A DNA stretch of 18,846 nt from Setaria digitata (Eukaryota > Nematoda > Chromadorea > Rhabditida > Setariidae), in assembly GCA_003640385.1 (NCBI GenBank), contig RCAB01000793.1:1-18846 (forward strand), in the 5' to 3' direction. The first letter of the stretch is position 1, and each line of letters starts with the position of its first letter. The translations under genes were made by a program, and so were the position numbers. Below, in pieces: positions 1-11,800 of the stretch. The notes under the pieces are model-generated. The model was not told the DNA's origin and did not search any database. It saw only the letters and a program-made list of their open reading frames with translations.

Positions 1-44
1 ACTATGACAGCTAGCGAAGTACCTTTTGACCTGTCCTGTTCCGC

Positions 45-972
45 TCATTGACACGGTTGACAAATTTGGCACGGCTGAGGTATGTAACATGGACAGAAGC
101 GACAGCCACCTGGTCTGTCCGTTTGTGGTACCGGTGGGGTCGTGTATGTTGGTGGTACATATGTGCTTGGCATTGTCCAGATTGTTTCTTTGGTAAACGG
201 TTTTGGAGTCAAGCAGTCTTGTCCATCGCAATTGATATTTATTATGCAACCACGGCATTTTGGGTCACCGCCTGAAATTTACAACAAGCAAATCAGTTGC
301 TGAAACTCATTCAAATTCTGAATTAAATTTTAATTGAATTTTGTTAAATCATAATAAATGATGAAGAACAAGAAGTGGAGGCATCAAACTTAATTGAATA
401 GTGATATAGATAATTAATTATGGTATATGGTAGTGATTTATGAGCTTTGCTAACAGTAATAAATGACCTAACCTTATAATAGTATGAGTAAGTGATAATA
501 CAAATTAACAATAATATAATTTGTTAGTAATGTAAATTAATAATAATATAATCCAACAATAGTACGAAACAATAATATTATAAATTAATAATATAAGTTA
601 GCAATATTATAAACTAATGACACAAATTAGTGATAGGATAAATCAACAAAAATACGAATTAATAGCATAGTACAAATGATTAATAACTGTTACTAATTAT
701 TATCATTTTAATTCATATTGTAATCAATTGATAATAATGTAAATGATAGTCTCAGTATCAATAAATAGTAATATAGATTAGTATAATAAGAGCTGATAGT
801 GATCTAAATTGATATTAATGATGTATAAACCTTGCTAACAGTAATTATTAATAATAATCTAATTTCATAATGGCATAAAAACACTCGCTGTAATGACGTA
901 ATTAATAATGAGTCTTTAATTAGTAATAAATTAAACCTGGTGGTTGCGGAATAATTTGTGGACTTTGGCCAT
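45..972 (-). CDS. Proline/cysteine-rich, probably extracellular protein; last two exons, 5' part missing
   Basis: Exon 937-972 (acceptor ATATTTAG, donor CCAG/GTTTAA) reads (D/N/H/Y)GQSPQIIPQPP in a frame ending in phase 1. Exon 45-271 (acceptor AAATTTCAG) continues with GG then DPKCRGCIININCDGQDC, a Thr/Pro-rich linker (residues about 33-50 of the exon) and a tail PGGCRFCPCYIPQPC ending in CQPCQ and TGA at 45-47. The last exon has 10 cysteines in 74 residues, several as CxxC or CxC, with a P/T-rich spacer. This is typical of secreted or cuticle-associated nematode proteins. I do not recognise the family and cannot find the 5' exons or a signal peptide. The GC-richer sequence continues past the stop to the window edge, so a donor before the stop, with coding beyond position 1, is a remote alternative. 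Confidence 0.65.
272..936. other. AT-rich intron of the cysteine-rich gene, with degenerate repeats
   Basis: This is the intron between the two exons at the left end. It is dominated by short reiterated words such as AATTAATAATATA. It contains two related blocks at about 390-490 and 760-880, each with AATAGTRATATAGAT followed by TTGCTAACAGTAAT. No further coding sequence was seen. Confidence 0.6.
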
Positions 973-3542
973 CTAAATATAATGCATTTGTCATTGATAA
1001 AATAACAAAAAGCGAAGCGCTAAGTTTGCAATACATAACTGAAATTTAGTACATTGCTGTCGAACAAAATTTTTCAATTTCAAAAAGCTTTCAAAATTTT
1101 TCAATTAAACTAGACCAAATGAAAAAAAAAAAAAAGCCTTATATAATATTTTTCATTCATCTCTTTTTTCTTTAAGCCAATTTAAGGAAGCTAAGAATTT
1201 TCAAACTTTCCATTACTAGATGATAATAATCCAAAAAAAAATCGGTACTAAAAAAATTTCGGTCCTCACTCAGAAATGATTTCTTTAACCACCGTTACGC
1301 TTCGTCCAATAAATGAAATCACGTCAAACGTTAAGTTACAGTAAACCAAATTTAAATAAATTTCGTTTCATTCCACCGAACTTCGTATTTCTTGATAATT
1401 CTCATTAATTTTTCCACCTTTGTTTACTTAATTTATATATGAATTTCAAAAATTTTCCTCCAAATAACGCAACATTTCGAAATAATTTTTGATAAAATTT
1501 TATTTAAAGTTTGTCGACCAAAATTTTTTCATTCCTCACAAATATAACCTTATTTTTGTTTTTGTTCTTTGAAAGTTTTGATATTTTTCTTCAAGAAAGA
1601 ACTAGTTAGTCAGAAAAAAAGAAAAAAAAAAACAGGAAAATTGGTATTCTTGAATAAGAACTTCTTCAAGAGAGTTGGCTCATTTTTTATTTTGCATAAT
1701 TGTTGTTACTAATTGAATTTTGTTTTGATTTTGCTTCAAATTTCGTCAAAAACTTTAACTTCATTCTTTTTTCCTCATATTGCTAGTCAAGTCATACTTG
1801 AAAAAAAAAAAATTAAATTAGGAAAAAAAAAACAGTGCTATATGCCAATAAAATGCTATAACATTTTCTCTTTTTCGAAAAAAAAGCAAAAAAAAAAAAA
1901 AAAAAAAGAAAACGAAATATCTCGATGAGGAAAAAGCGAAGCATTTTACGAATTGCAAAAAGAAAAATTTATGTCATATTTTTCAAATTGAATTAATCAA
2001 CCGAAAGTATATTTCCATGAAGCAAAAATTTTCTTTTCCAATTCTGAATTTTTCATGTAAATTCTAAATTACATAAATTTCAATATTTTCAACAATTATA
2101 ATTTATAATTTACTAATCAGTAGCTGCTTTTCCTTTTCATCATTGTTACATTCAATTTTTCTTTTCCTTTTCCTTTTCAAATTCATTATACCATTATTTC
2201 ATTATTTTTTATTTCCTACAAAAAAAATAATAGTGTTAACTTATTTTTGCTGTTATATATACGATACATCTGTGTTATTTATTTTTATATTAAAAAAAAA
2301 ATTTTAAACAAATTAAACTGTATGATGACATTATTGTTTTTGTTTTCCATTCGTCTTTATAACATCTCTGTTTAATTATGCTCTTTAATAAAAATTAATT
2401 AATTGCGCACAAAATTCATTAATTATTTATATATATTTAAAAAAAAAGAAAAAAGAGGGAAAAAATATAAGTAATATTCTGAAGTTGACATCGATCTGTC
2501 ATGCTTCAACGAATTAATTGATTCAATTAGCACTTCTTCATTCCTTATTCCATACGATAACGACTAAAATGCTTAATTAATTATCACAAACAATTTAGAT
2601 GCTCATTGGACAAGAAGATAGCAACTGCTTAGCTATGCTAATTGTACCTAGTAGGCTGATAATTATTTTTCACACTCACCCATCTGTCATTATCATTTGG
2701 CTAGAATTGCTGCAGTGATAATTAGTGTGGATAAGAAATTTGAATTTTAAGTAGTTATGAATGTGCTTCAACGGATGATTTCTGTAACATTTGGCCATCT
2801 CAGAGCAATTTAGTATTATATCTGCTAATTAGACTTCCAGTCTTTTATTTCATTTTACATCCTTAATTATTCATTTGCTATTTATTTGCTATTCATTTAT
2901 TATTTATCTGTAATTAAAATTACCAATCTGCATTTTTTGCCTTTTTATTATTTTAATTTCTAAAATAATAGAGAAAAATTTTAATTAGATATAAAATTCC
3001 TTATTATTTTCACCGAAAATTTCCATTAAAGTGGACATATTTTACAGTAACATTTATTGCAATTATACAATACTAGATTAGCCTTATAAAATTTAAAAAA
3101 AAAAAAAATAATTCTTTTTAATGTGCAATTTAAATTAAAGTTTACGATTTATATTTATCTGCAAATTAAAAGAGGGAGACCAACATTTGAACGAAAATTT
3201 TTTTTATTACTTTTAAATTCGTACTCAAACAAATTTCAGACATTAACAATTGCAGTATCGGAAAAGCAAAGCAAAAGAGAAAAAACAATCAAACAAAAAT
3301 ACATCACCGAAAATTTGAATGAACAAAGTTGATAAATAATTTAAGGGAAGAAAAAAGGAACAAATAAAAATCTTTGAAATTCAAAAAAAAGGAAAAATAG
3401 CAAAGAAGCAATAAAATAACTGCCAATATACAAATAATAGTATTACCATTTTCTTTTAACCAAGTTTTCTTTTTTATTCAATAAATTAAAAAAAAAAATG
3501 AATATATTAGTTGTAAAATTTTTATTAAATCATAATGAAAAT

Positions 3543-3756
3543 CGTAAAAGAAAAAGGAATTGGAATTCTTCAACAAAAATAAAACTAGAATTAATTTATG
3601 TTTCTCTTTTTTTTTTGGTGAATTTCTTTCCAAAACATTACTTTTTACNTCGTAAAAGAAAAAAGAATTGGAATTCTTCAACAAAAATAAAACTAGAATT
3701 AGTTTATGTTTCTCTTTTTTTTTTGGTGAATTTCTTTCCAAAACATTACTTTTTAC
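3543..3756. repeat. 108-bp tandem duplication with an N at the junction
   Basis: Two copies, 3543-3648 and 3651-3756, begin CGTAAAAGAAAAA and end ATTACTTTTTAC. They are offset by exactly 108 bases and differ at only two visible positions (GG/AG early, AATT/AGTT in the middle). The single ambiguous base lies at 3649, directly between them. Both strands give open frames across it, but the predicted peptides are low-complexity lysine-rich shadows, not a gene. Confidence 0.9.
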
Positions 3757-4391
3757 ACTTTTACGATAGGAAAGTTAAACTTTTCGCCCTTACGTATGGT
3801 CCGAATCAAGCATTCTATCTGTGCTTTTATATATAGCTAAGAATTTTCCTTTTTTCTTTTTTAATTTTTACGCAAAGTTACAAAATTAAACTTTGCTTTT
3901 TGCACTATTTGTGCAAATTTGCAAATTAAAACTTTTTATGCATTTTTATGCGAAGTGAAAAATTAAACTTTTTCGTGCATTATCATAGGTATTGTTTAAA
4001 AATTAACTCTTACTTTTTATACCGAGCGAAAAATTTTAACTTCTGTGTAAAGTAGAAATTGAATTTCAAAATTAAATAAAATAAACATAAAAAAATGAAG
4101 TTTACATATTATTTGAGAATCCTACTTACACTTAACAGAGCAATGAAGCAAATTGAAGAAAGCTGAGGTTGATTTGATGCGGAATGTCTTAAGTTGCGCA
4201 CAATTAAATTTAATTCATCATTGCCAGTTTTCGAAACAATTATGTTGCGTAATTTTCGTTTTCTGCAAATAATTTAATTATAATTTTAGAAAAATGCGTA
4301 ATTGAAATAGTTTTTTTCTTTTTTTTTGACGAATAATTCAGTATTTTCATCTTTTTTTTGAAATTATTTTAAAATAATCTTTTCTTTTTGT

Positions 4392-4397
4392 TTTATT
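4392..4397 (-). other. Polyadenylation signal AATAAA of the menorin-family gene
   Basis: A canonical AATAAA on the minus strand begins six bases past the TAA at 4404. It would give a very short 3' untranslated region of a few tens of bases. Such hexamers are common by chance in DNA this AT-rich, so the support comes from position rather than from the motif alone. Confidence 0.5.
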
Positions 4398-4403
4398 AAA
4401 ATG

Positions 4404-5869
4404 TTACTTTGTCAATGATGTTTCTAAGGAAATTTTTGTCGGATTTTTCAATTCACCACCACGACAATCATCGCCAGCTACAATAAGTTCGACAAGCCAA
4501 CCTCTGCAAATCAATTCCAATTAGCAATTCTGCCACAAAGTATTAGATATATTTATTTACTTTAACAATTCAACAGATATATAGAAATAATTAAAAAGAA
4601 TACTTATCAATAAGTTCAACATCATAGCAATTTTCATTATGATGCACTTGACCAGCCGCTTTCATATTATAATAATTATGGCGCTTTCCACGATTTTCAA
4701 TTGATAGACGACCATTATAGCCGATAAATACCTTAATCACTTATCGACATAATCATCAATCATTTCATCTTTCTTAAGTAATTATCATTAATCGTATTGA
4801 TGGGATCATCTGAATATTATTGATGATATTGCTAATTGTATATTATAATTGCTCTTTAATTAATATAATACTGAAAAAAAAAATGATATTTTAACAGTTA
4901 TTTTGATATAATGCAAAACTGTTCAATCCATTAAATGAATTCAATTTTTCTGAAATATATCAACGAAAAAAAATTTTTTTTGAGTACATAATTTTTATTC
5001 ATTAAATCAATCTTTACTTTATGCATAATTTAATAATAATTGATAAATTAATTAACGCATAAGAGTTTTTAATGAAAAATTAAAGAAAAAAAAAGTGAAA
5101 GAATGTTGGCAGTAACCTTTATACCGGTAGTAATTTCCGGTGAGTGAAGATCGAGTACTTTTTCCAATAAATATATTACAAAACCATTGTGCTTCAACCA
5201 ATCATCATTGTTATTTCGTTTCTTTTTCACGAATATTAACTAAAAATTTGATTAATATTTGATTAAATTAATTTAAATTGAACAATTTGACATGAAAGGT
5301 TGATTTTTTTCAACAATCAATTATTAGAAACAAGAAAATAACAACAATAACAATGTTTTGCTTTCCTTTCATAAACAAGCAAAGAAACAAAGGAAAGAAA
5401 AATTTATTACATATAGAATTTAAAAAAAAAAAACTAAGTTAACAGACAAAGAAAAATAAACAAGTGTCATAAAAACAGATATTATATTAACTGCATAATT
5501 AAAAATACATATGAAGAATAATTCAATTACGGATGGTGAATATTTCAGTTCACTTGAAATAATTTAATACAAACAAGAAAAAAACTGAATCATTGTAATT
5601 TATTTCAATTTACATTCATTAAATTCAATTAATTCATCAACAAATTTGAAATTTTATTTTATTTTTTAATTCAAATAAAATAAAGAGACCTTTGCAGTAA
5701 CTCGTTGAATATCGGGAAATACCGGTGGTTGTAGGAGTGAAATTAGAAATGCTGTTGGCCAACCCAAGAATGCAATCCCTTTGTCACTTACAATAGCTCC
5801 CGATGATTGCGGCAAAACAGATGGAAATTCTATCAAATTCCAATTATTTCGGTCAAATTCCGACTCACT
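4404..5869 (-). other. Exons 8-11: C-terminal beta-rich domain of the menorin-family protein
   Basis: Exons 5690-5869, 5117-5239, 4604-4731 and 4404-4503 encode residues 297-472. Recognisable stretches are [58 protein letters not shown] and [13 protein letters not shown]. Alternating hydrophobic strands, G-rich turns and the C432/C453 pair suggest a secreted beta-sandwich with one disulphide. The acceptor at 5240-5241 is a clean TTTTTAG and that at 4504-4505 is TTTGCAG. The last codon is AAG followed by TAA at 4404. I infer this is the C-terminal region of invertebrate menorins; the fold is inferred from pattern only. Confidence 0.75.
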
Positions 5870-8800
5870 CTAAAATTATTTAACCAAAAAAATATAAAAT
5901 TCTAATAATTTTAATTAAATTTTATTCACTGACAAAAACTGATCGCCGGAGAATTATGAAATTCTAGTAATTTTCGAATTTAATTCAAATCCTTCTACTT
6001 CATTAAGAAAATTAGGCATTGAAAGGTATTTTAGATATGTTGGAATTATGAAAAGCAAATTTAAAATTTGATTGGAAATTTACTGATGGAAAACGGTTAT
6101 TTGATTACTAAATAACAAATTTACTATTTTAGATCCATAAAAAGCTTTAATAAATTGATGCCTAAATAAAGCATCAAGTTGCTAAAGTCGCTAGTTATGA
6201 CTAAATTAATGGGTTGTTATAAAAAAAAAGGAAATTAAAATTTCTCTATTCAAACAAAAATAAATTTAAATTCAATTACAATCAATTTAATTAACCATTG
6301 CAATAGAATATGGAAGCTTTTTTAAAATACTTCGATGCTCTGTATGCAAATCAAACACCAAACGTTTAGAGTATGAGCCTGATCTGAGCCTAATTATTTC
6401 AGACCAATCATCTACTAAGTCTGTTTCATCACTCCAAATTAGAGCCGAAATTGTTGGTCGTACACCTAACACAAATGCAATTTGTTCGCTTGACCAAGCT
6501 GCCTGAAAAATAAATAAACAAATAAAAATAGATTTTTTTTAGTAAGAATTTATGTCAGTTATGAAAGAGTTACAAAAAAAAGAAAAGTACTAATTATTAT
6601 CATGTATGAAAATTAGCAAATCAACATTATAGCCTAATTTTCTTGATTAACATTATCAGTTATTGAGTTAATTAATCATCATCAAATAATTGAGTTGGCG
6701 TTTAATATTTATAAGTGCAAATTTTGAAACTGTTTAAAAAAATCTTCCGATGAATGCAAGGCATTTTAGGTTATACTTAATAAACATGTAATGATAGTAG
6801 TTGTCATAGGAAAAAATGTTCAACAATTAATACAATAACTTATTTGTTCTGGCAAATTGTTTCAAATATTTTTGCTATAAAATTAAGTCATATTTAGACA
6901 ATTCATTTAATTAATAATGTATATAAAGTGTTTTAGAATTTAAAAGAAAAAGACACTAAAATTTCATTATTTCTTGATGCATGGCATTATAGACTTTAGC
7001 TTGAAAGCTATAATATTACTTAATTATATAAGGAAAAAAAATGATGAACAGTTAATAGAATAGCGCATTTGTTCTGACTAATTGTTTTCAAATATTTTTG
7101 CTAAGCCTAGATTTGGTGAACGCACCGTACTAAGACGGACAGCCAGCATCAGAGGTTGGTCTACTTCTTTGATAAGTGCTAGAATCTGAATTAGTTCATG
7201 CCAGTCCATACTGAAAATAGAAAGATTGAGAAAAAAAGCGATTAAAAAGACTTTTTTGTGCTTACGAAATTTGTAAATTCTCAATTATTTTTATGAATTT
7301 TTTAAATTGCTTTCTAAATTTTTGCCGAAAAAAGCATTTTGTTGGAAAAAAAATTTCTTTTATTTCCCAAAAATACAAAAACTTACTTAATTTGTGGAAT
7401 TGTCAATTCCGAGAGGTTACTTTTTGTCCAACCAAATGAAAGAGTTGCATCAGGAAAATATTCCTTGGCACCGGCGATAAATTCGGTCGCATCTACTGGC
7501 ACCTATAATGTTAGAATTGGAGAATTCTGTTCGAAATTTAAAAAAATTTTTCTTCATACTTTAAATTTTCAAATTCCAAATTCCAAAAGTGATATCATTT
7601 TCATCTTCCAATATGCGAAGGTGATTTTTTAGATTTGTCAACGTACTGATAATGCATCAGAAGCTAGTTTACTTTTCTGATAAATGCTAGAAATTGTGTT
7701 AGTTCGTGCCAGCTCATAGTGAAAATGGAAAGATTGGAAAAAGAAAATAATGATTTAGAATATATTTAAAAAAAAAAAAAGAATAAAAAAATGGACGTGA
7801 AGTTGTTATTAAAAAAGAAAAGAAAATTTGGCATGGTTTCATTATTATAAAGTGTTCAAATAATCGTAGGGAAATTATTAATTATTATTTTAAACCGACA
7901 AGTATGCATTGATCGATTTGATTCATGATTTCGTTTCAAAACAAGATAATAATCTTATCACTAGTTAATCAATCTTTTCATGCTTACGTTATAATTATCA
8001 CTAAAAAACGAAAAAAATAAATTTACCAATCTCTCGACTTATTCGGTATTATCATTGACAAGAAAATGATAAAGGCTTGTGATCTCTTATCAATACTGTG
8101 ATAAAAACGAAACTGATAAATACCTCTTTACTTCGCGGTGAACGAAAAACATTTGCATGCAATACAACAGGTGATGAAATTTCATCACTTGCTGCAAATA
8201 AATATTGCAGTACCGGGCGAACTGCTGCTGTTGATCGAACATTTATTTTAATCACTAAAATTGTACTTTTATCACTTTGATTTTTGGATTATTAGAAGAA
8301 AAATCATTAAAAAGAATTTTATTTTTTTTTTGTTCAGGTAGAAATTTGTTATGTTTACTTTTTCTCTGCTTCAAATTTTTGGTTTTTAAAATTTTGTTTG
8401 TTTTTGCTTCAAAATTATAATTTTGGTAATTTATCAGTTTAGCTGTTACAATTCTTCAATCAATTTGAAGTAATTTTTTAAAATAAAATCATGATATAGG
8501 AAACTAACATCAAAATGCCATTTTATTTATTTCAAACTTTAGTTAACAATGCAGAAAAAATAATTATCTGATAATTATAAGTGATGAAATTGATAAATGT
8601 GTATGAAAAAATTGACGAATTAAGTGTCAAATAATGCAGCATGTATTTGTATTAGTTTATGATCAATTTCAATTATCAAATTATAATTAACAATCAATAT
8701 GATTTTTGGCGAGTCTAATAATTTTAGAGAATTCAATGCACATAATTGACAGGAAACGACTGAAAAAAATATTTGAAAACTACAATTTATCCAACAAAAA

Positions 8801-11800
8801 CAATTAAATCATCAAAATTTGTTCTTTTTTTTTTCATTTGCTTAATTAATTTTATGCTTATAACCAATTCAAATAAATTTCGCAGTTTTCCACGAAAAAT
8901 CTTCCAATGCGAAACAATTAAACATATAAAAGGTGACGGTATAAATTGATGTTATCAATGTTATATTAGTGATAATTAATTTTATCCAAAATTTATGGAG
9001 AAAGGGTGGATGCGAAAAATGAAACGGCCGTGGAATGCAATGGATGACCTTTTGTTAAAGTGTCAGTAGCCAAGTTTGTAAATGATTAATTAATCATGTA
9101 TAGTTTTAGATTAATCAATAACATCAAATCCTTCTTTCCTTCTTTTTTTTTTAAATTATATTTGTCAAATTATAAATCTTTTTTATTTCTATTTTCTTTC
9201 TGTTTGATTTGTTAAATAATACTTTTTTCTTTTGCAAAAATAAATTGAAAGCTATATTTTCATAAGAAAAAAAATTTACATTTTAACATTTTGTCCAAAA
9301 AGTGAAAAAAAAAAAAAACTAAAATAGATGCAATTTTCTGTCACTAATTTATCTTTGTTAAATGGATTTATTTAAAAGCCGAAAATAATACTAGAAAAAA
9401 AAAGTTTTTTTTCGTCCAACTGTTAGCCATAAATAAAATAAAAGAAAGAGTGGAAGAAATAAGAAAAGGAAGAAAGGAAAATTTGCCATTTTTTAAAGCA
9501 TTAACTAAAAAAAGTTTAAAATAATACTTGAAAAAAACGAAAGGAAAAAAATAAACTTTTTCTTCAACTGTTAGCGCGCATAAAATAATGGCAGCACATA
9601 AAATCCATAAATAAGAAAATCAAAAATTCAAAAAAGAAAAGAAAAGAAAATTAAAATAACAAAAGAAATATTCAAACAAAAAGAGAAAAAAAAATTTTCT
9701 ATTTTTTTTTTTGCCTTCAAAATAACAAAAATAAATGAAACTGAAATTTTTGGAAAAAAAGAAAAAGATTAAAACCTTTTCGTAATTTTGCAACTTCTCG
9801 AAGCCATTCTTTAAATGTTATACGATCGGCAATTTTCAACGGTGTACTCATTAATGGTATTGCTCGATTACGGTGCTTTCGCTGATGATATAGGAAGACA
9901 TCACCTTCAATCATTGTACTTCGTTCTAAAATTGGTCCTAAAATTTTTTTTTTTGAAATTTTCAAGAAATTAAATTTGAAAACAAGAAAAAGAAGTGGTG
10001 ATTGGTAATTTGGTGTTCAAATAATTCATATAATATTTAATAATGTTTGTTAATTTATTTTTTTTATTCTTTTTTCTGCTTTATTTTATCTATTTATTGA
10101 ATTTTTGCTTAAATCAAAGATTGTTAATTTTAAATTAAAAAATAAAGTGTAATTTCTTGAGAACTCAATACTTAAGGAATAAAAAAAGTGCAATGGTAAG
10201 GAAGTTTTTTATAAATAACTAATTCCTTTCTTTTCCTCACTTTTAATTCTTTGGAAATTTCAAACATACTATTATGAATATATACTTTTGGATTTGGTGC
10301 CATGTTTGTTAGAGCGACGGAATAATTATTCATTTTTTTTTTTTTTTTTGCAAAAAAGAAAATTGATTAGAAAATAAAAAATTAAAACTGAAAATTGAAA
10401 AGAGAAATTAGAGAAGCTAAAATTCCAATGACTTAATTATAAACTCAAATTCTACATTTTTTTTTTTATATAACTGATGCAAAGAACATATGAAGCTATA
10501 TTTTCAATTTCTCTTCTTTTTTTTAGAAAAGTTTTTTTTTTTTGAACTGACTTTTGTGACAGACAAGAAGAAATAAATATTACAATGTTTGCTTTGTGCT
10601 CTTTTTCCAAGCCTTAAATCGAGGCCAGTGGTCAGGGCTTTTTTTTTGTTCAAAGTTTTACTATGTAAGCTAAAGTAAAAGTGCAATTAAACGAGTTCGA
10701 TAAGATATAATTGCTCATATAATTGCATAAATTTATTATATAGAAATTTTTGAAGCAATTTTCTTTTGAATTCTTGCAAAATTTAAATTTAAATTCCAAA
10801 TTAATAGTAAATTTTTATTTTAATAAATCAAATTTATTCATATATTTTTGATAGATATTCATTCTTATGCTTCACAAGGATATACTTCGAATTTTCACTC
10901 ATAACTTCTCATTAATCATATCCAAGTAACCCTGAGAAAAGTTGACTATGATGATTGATTACATAATTAATTACTATTTTCTAGCTAACTCAATAAATCA
11001 AGGCATTTCGTATTTCACCAAAAAAAAAGAAAGAGAAAAGAAAGAAAAGATTCGAACAGTTGGAGATAAACTTTCTTGGTCCGCATAATTTCCTCGTACT
11101 TTATTAATTACAGTTAAAAACGAATAATAGGTCGTCTCAATTAGTTAATTGAAAACATTGCTTGAGCTGAAAGTTGTACTTTAGATTTATCAAAAGACTA
11201 TAATTTAAAAATTATTTCGGTTAAATGAAAATGATCATTGTCAAATAAAAATTAATAAAAATTTTATATATCAAACTTATTACTACGCAGAAAATTGCCA
11301 AGAAATAATTTAATAAACATTTGATGTGTAAGAAAATGAGAATAATTATGAAATAATTGCAAAATTTGAAAATAAAAAGAGTGAAAATTAAATTTAATTC
11401 CGTTAGTATTTATTTATTTTTTTCAATTGTAATATTTTAAATGATGATATAATTAAACCACAAATGTCAGCTTAAGTTTAAAAAAATTTTAATAATAAAA
11501 ACGATAATTAGTGCAATTGCTTTTACTATGAACATGAAGCTTGATCAGTGATGTAAAATTAATATTAAAATTAAAACTAAAATGTTTAATTTAAGTAAAA
11601 CGAGTTAAATTTTCTAATTTCTATCTTTCTTAAATTTATTTAATTTCCTCAAACATTTGATAATTTAATCAAATTTATTTAAAAATTGCTTCTTGTTTTT
11701 TTTCTTTTTCAGTGATATAATGTTTGATGATATTACGATAAAATAAATATAAAAGGTAAATTAAAATTTTCTAACCATTAAGTTGTTCGAGAAGTGCTGG

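Larger units (their letters stand above)
973..4403. other. Intergenic or upstream-intron DNA between the two genes
   Basis: This is AT-rich with many A and T homopolymers, including A20 at 1888-1907. Open stretches at 1713-1928 and 3123-3332 are low-complexity and lack coding character. Slightly more balanced patches lie at 1260-1400, 2480-2800 and 4130-4270, but none gives a convincing exon in a phase that joins the cysteine-rich gene. That gene's missing 5' exons and promoter probably lie here. Confidence 0.5.

Noticed and set aside
48..275. Plus-strand open frame of 75 residues
   Set aside because: It is the antisense shadow of the minus-strand cysteine-rich exon 45-271, which has splice signals, a phase-matched partner exon and a natural stop.
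1260..1400. Short minus-strand frame (33 residues) in a mildly GC-rich patch
   Set aside because: The length is expected by chance, and no splice partner or homology could be seen.
2676..2800. Minus-strand frame beginning MAKCYRNHPLKH with a GTGAGT donor, as a 5' exon of the cysteine-rich gene
   Set aside because: It ends in phase 2, while the next known exon needs phase 1. There is no signal peptide and the composition is not convincing.
4130..4268. Possible minus-strand exon just past the menorin-family stop (TTTGCAG acceptor, GTAAGT donor), suggesting an operon partner
   Set aside because: No in-frame ATG, and the phase does not join exon 937-972 in the frame opened by that acceptor. The encoded peptide has no recognisable character.
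7339..7632. Plus-strand open frame of 97 residues
   Set aside because: It overlaps menorin-family exon 5 on the opposite strand, where DATLSFGWT and good splice sites identify the true frame.
8098..8280. Plus-strand open frame of 60 residues
   Set aside because: Antisense shadow of menorin-family exon 4 (8124-8254).
10270..10354. Possible alternative first exon in intron 2 (minus; [21 protein letters not shown] with a GTATGT donor in phase 1)
   Set aside because: It would join exon 3 in phase but removes the conserved AHGINS block and the signal peptide, and its ATG abuts a poly-A run. Probably chance.
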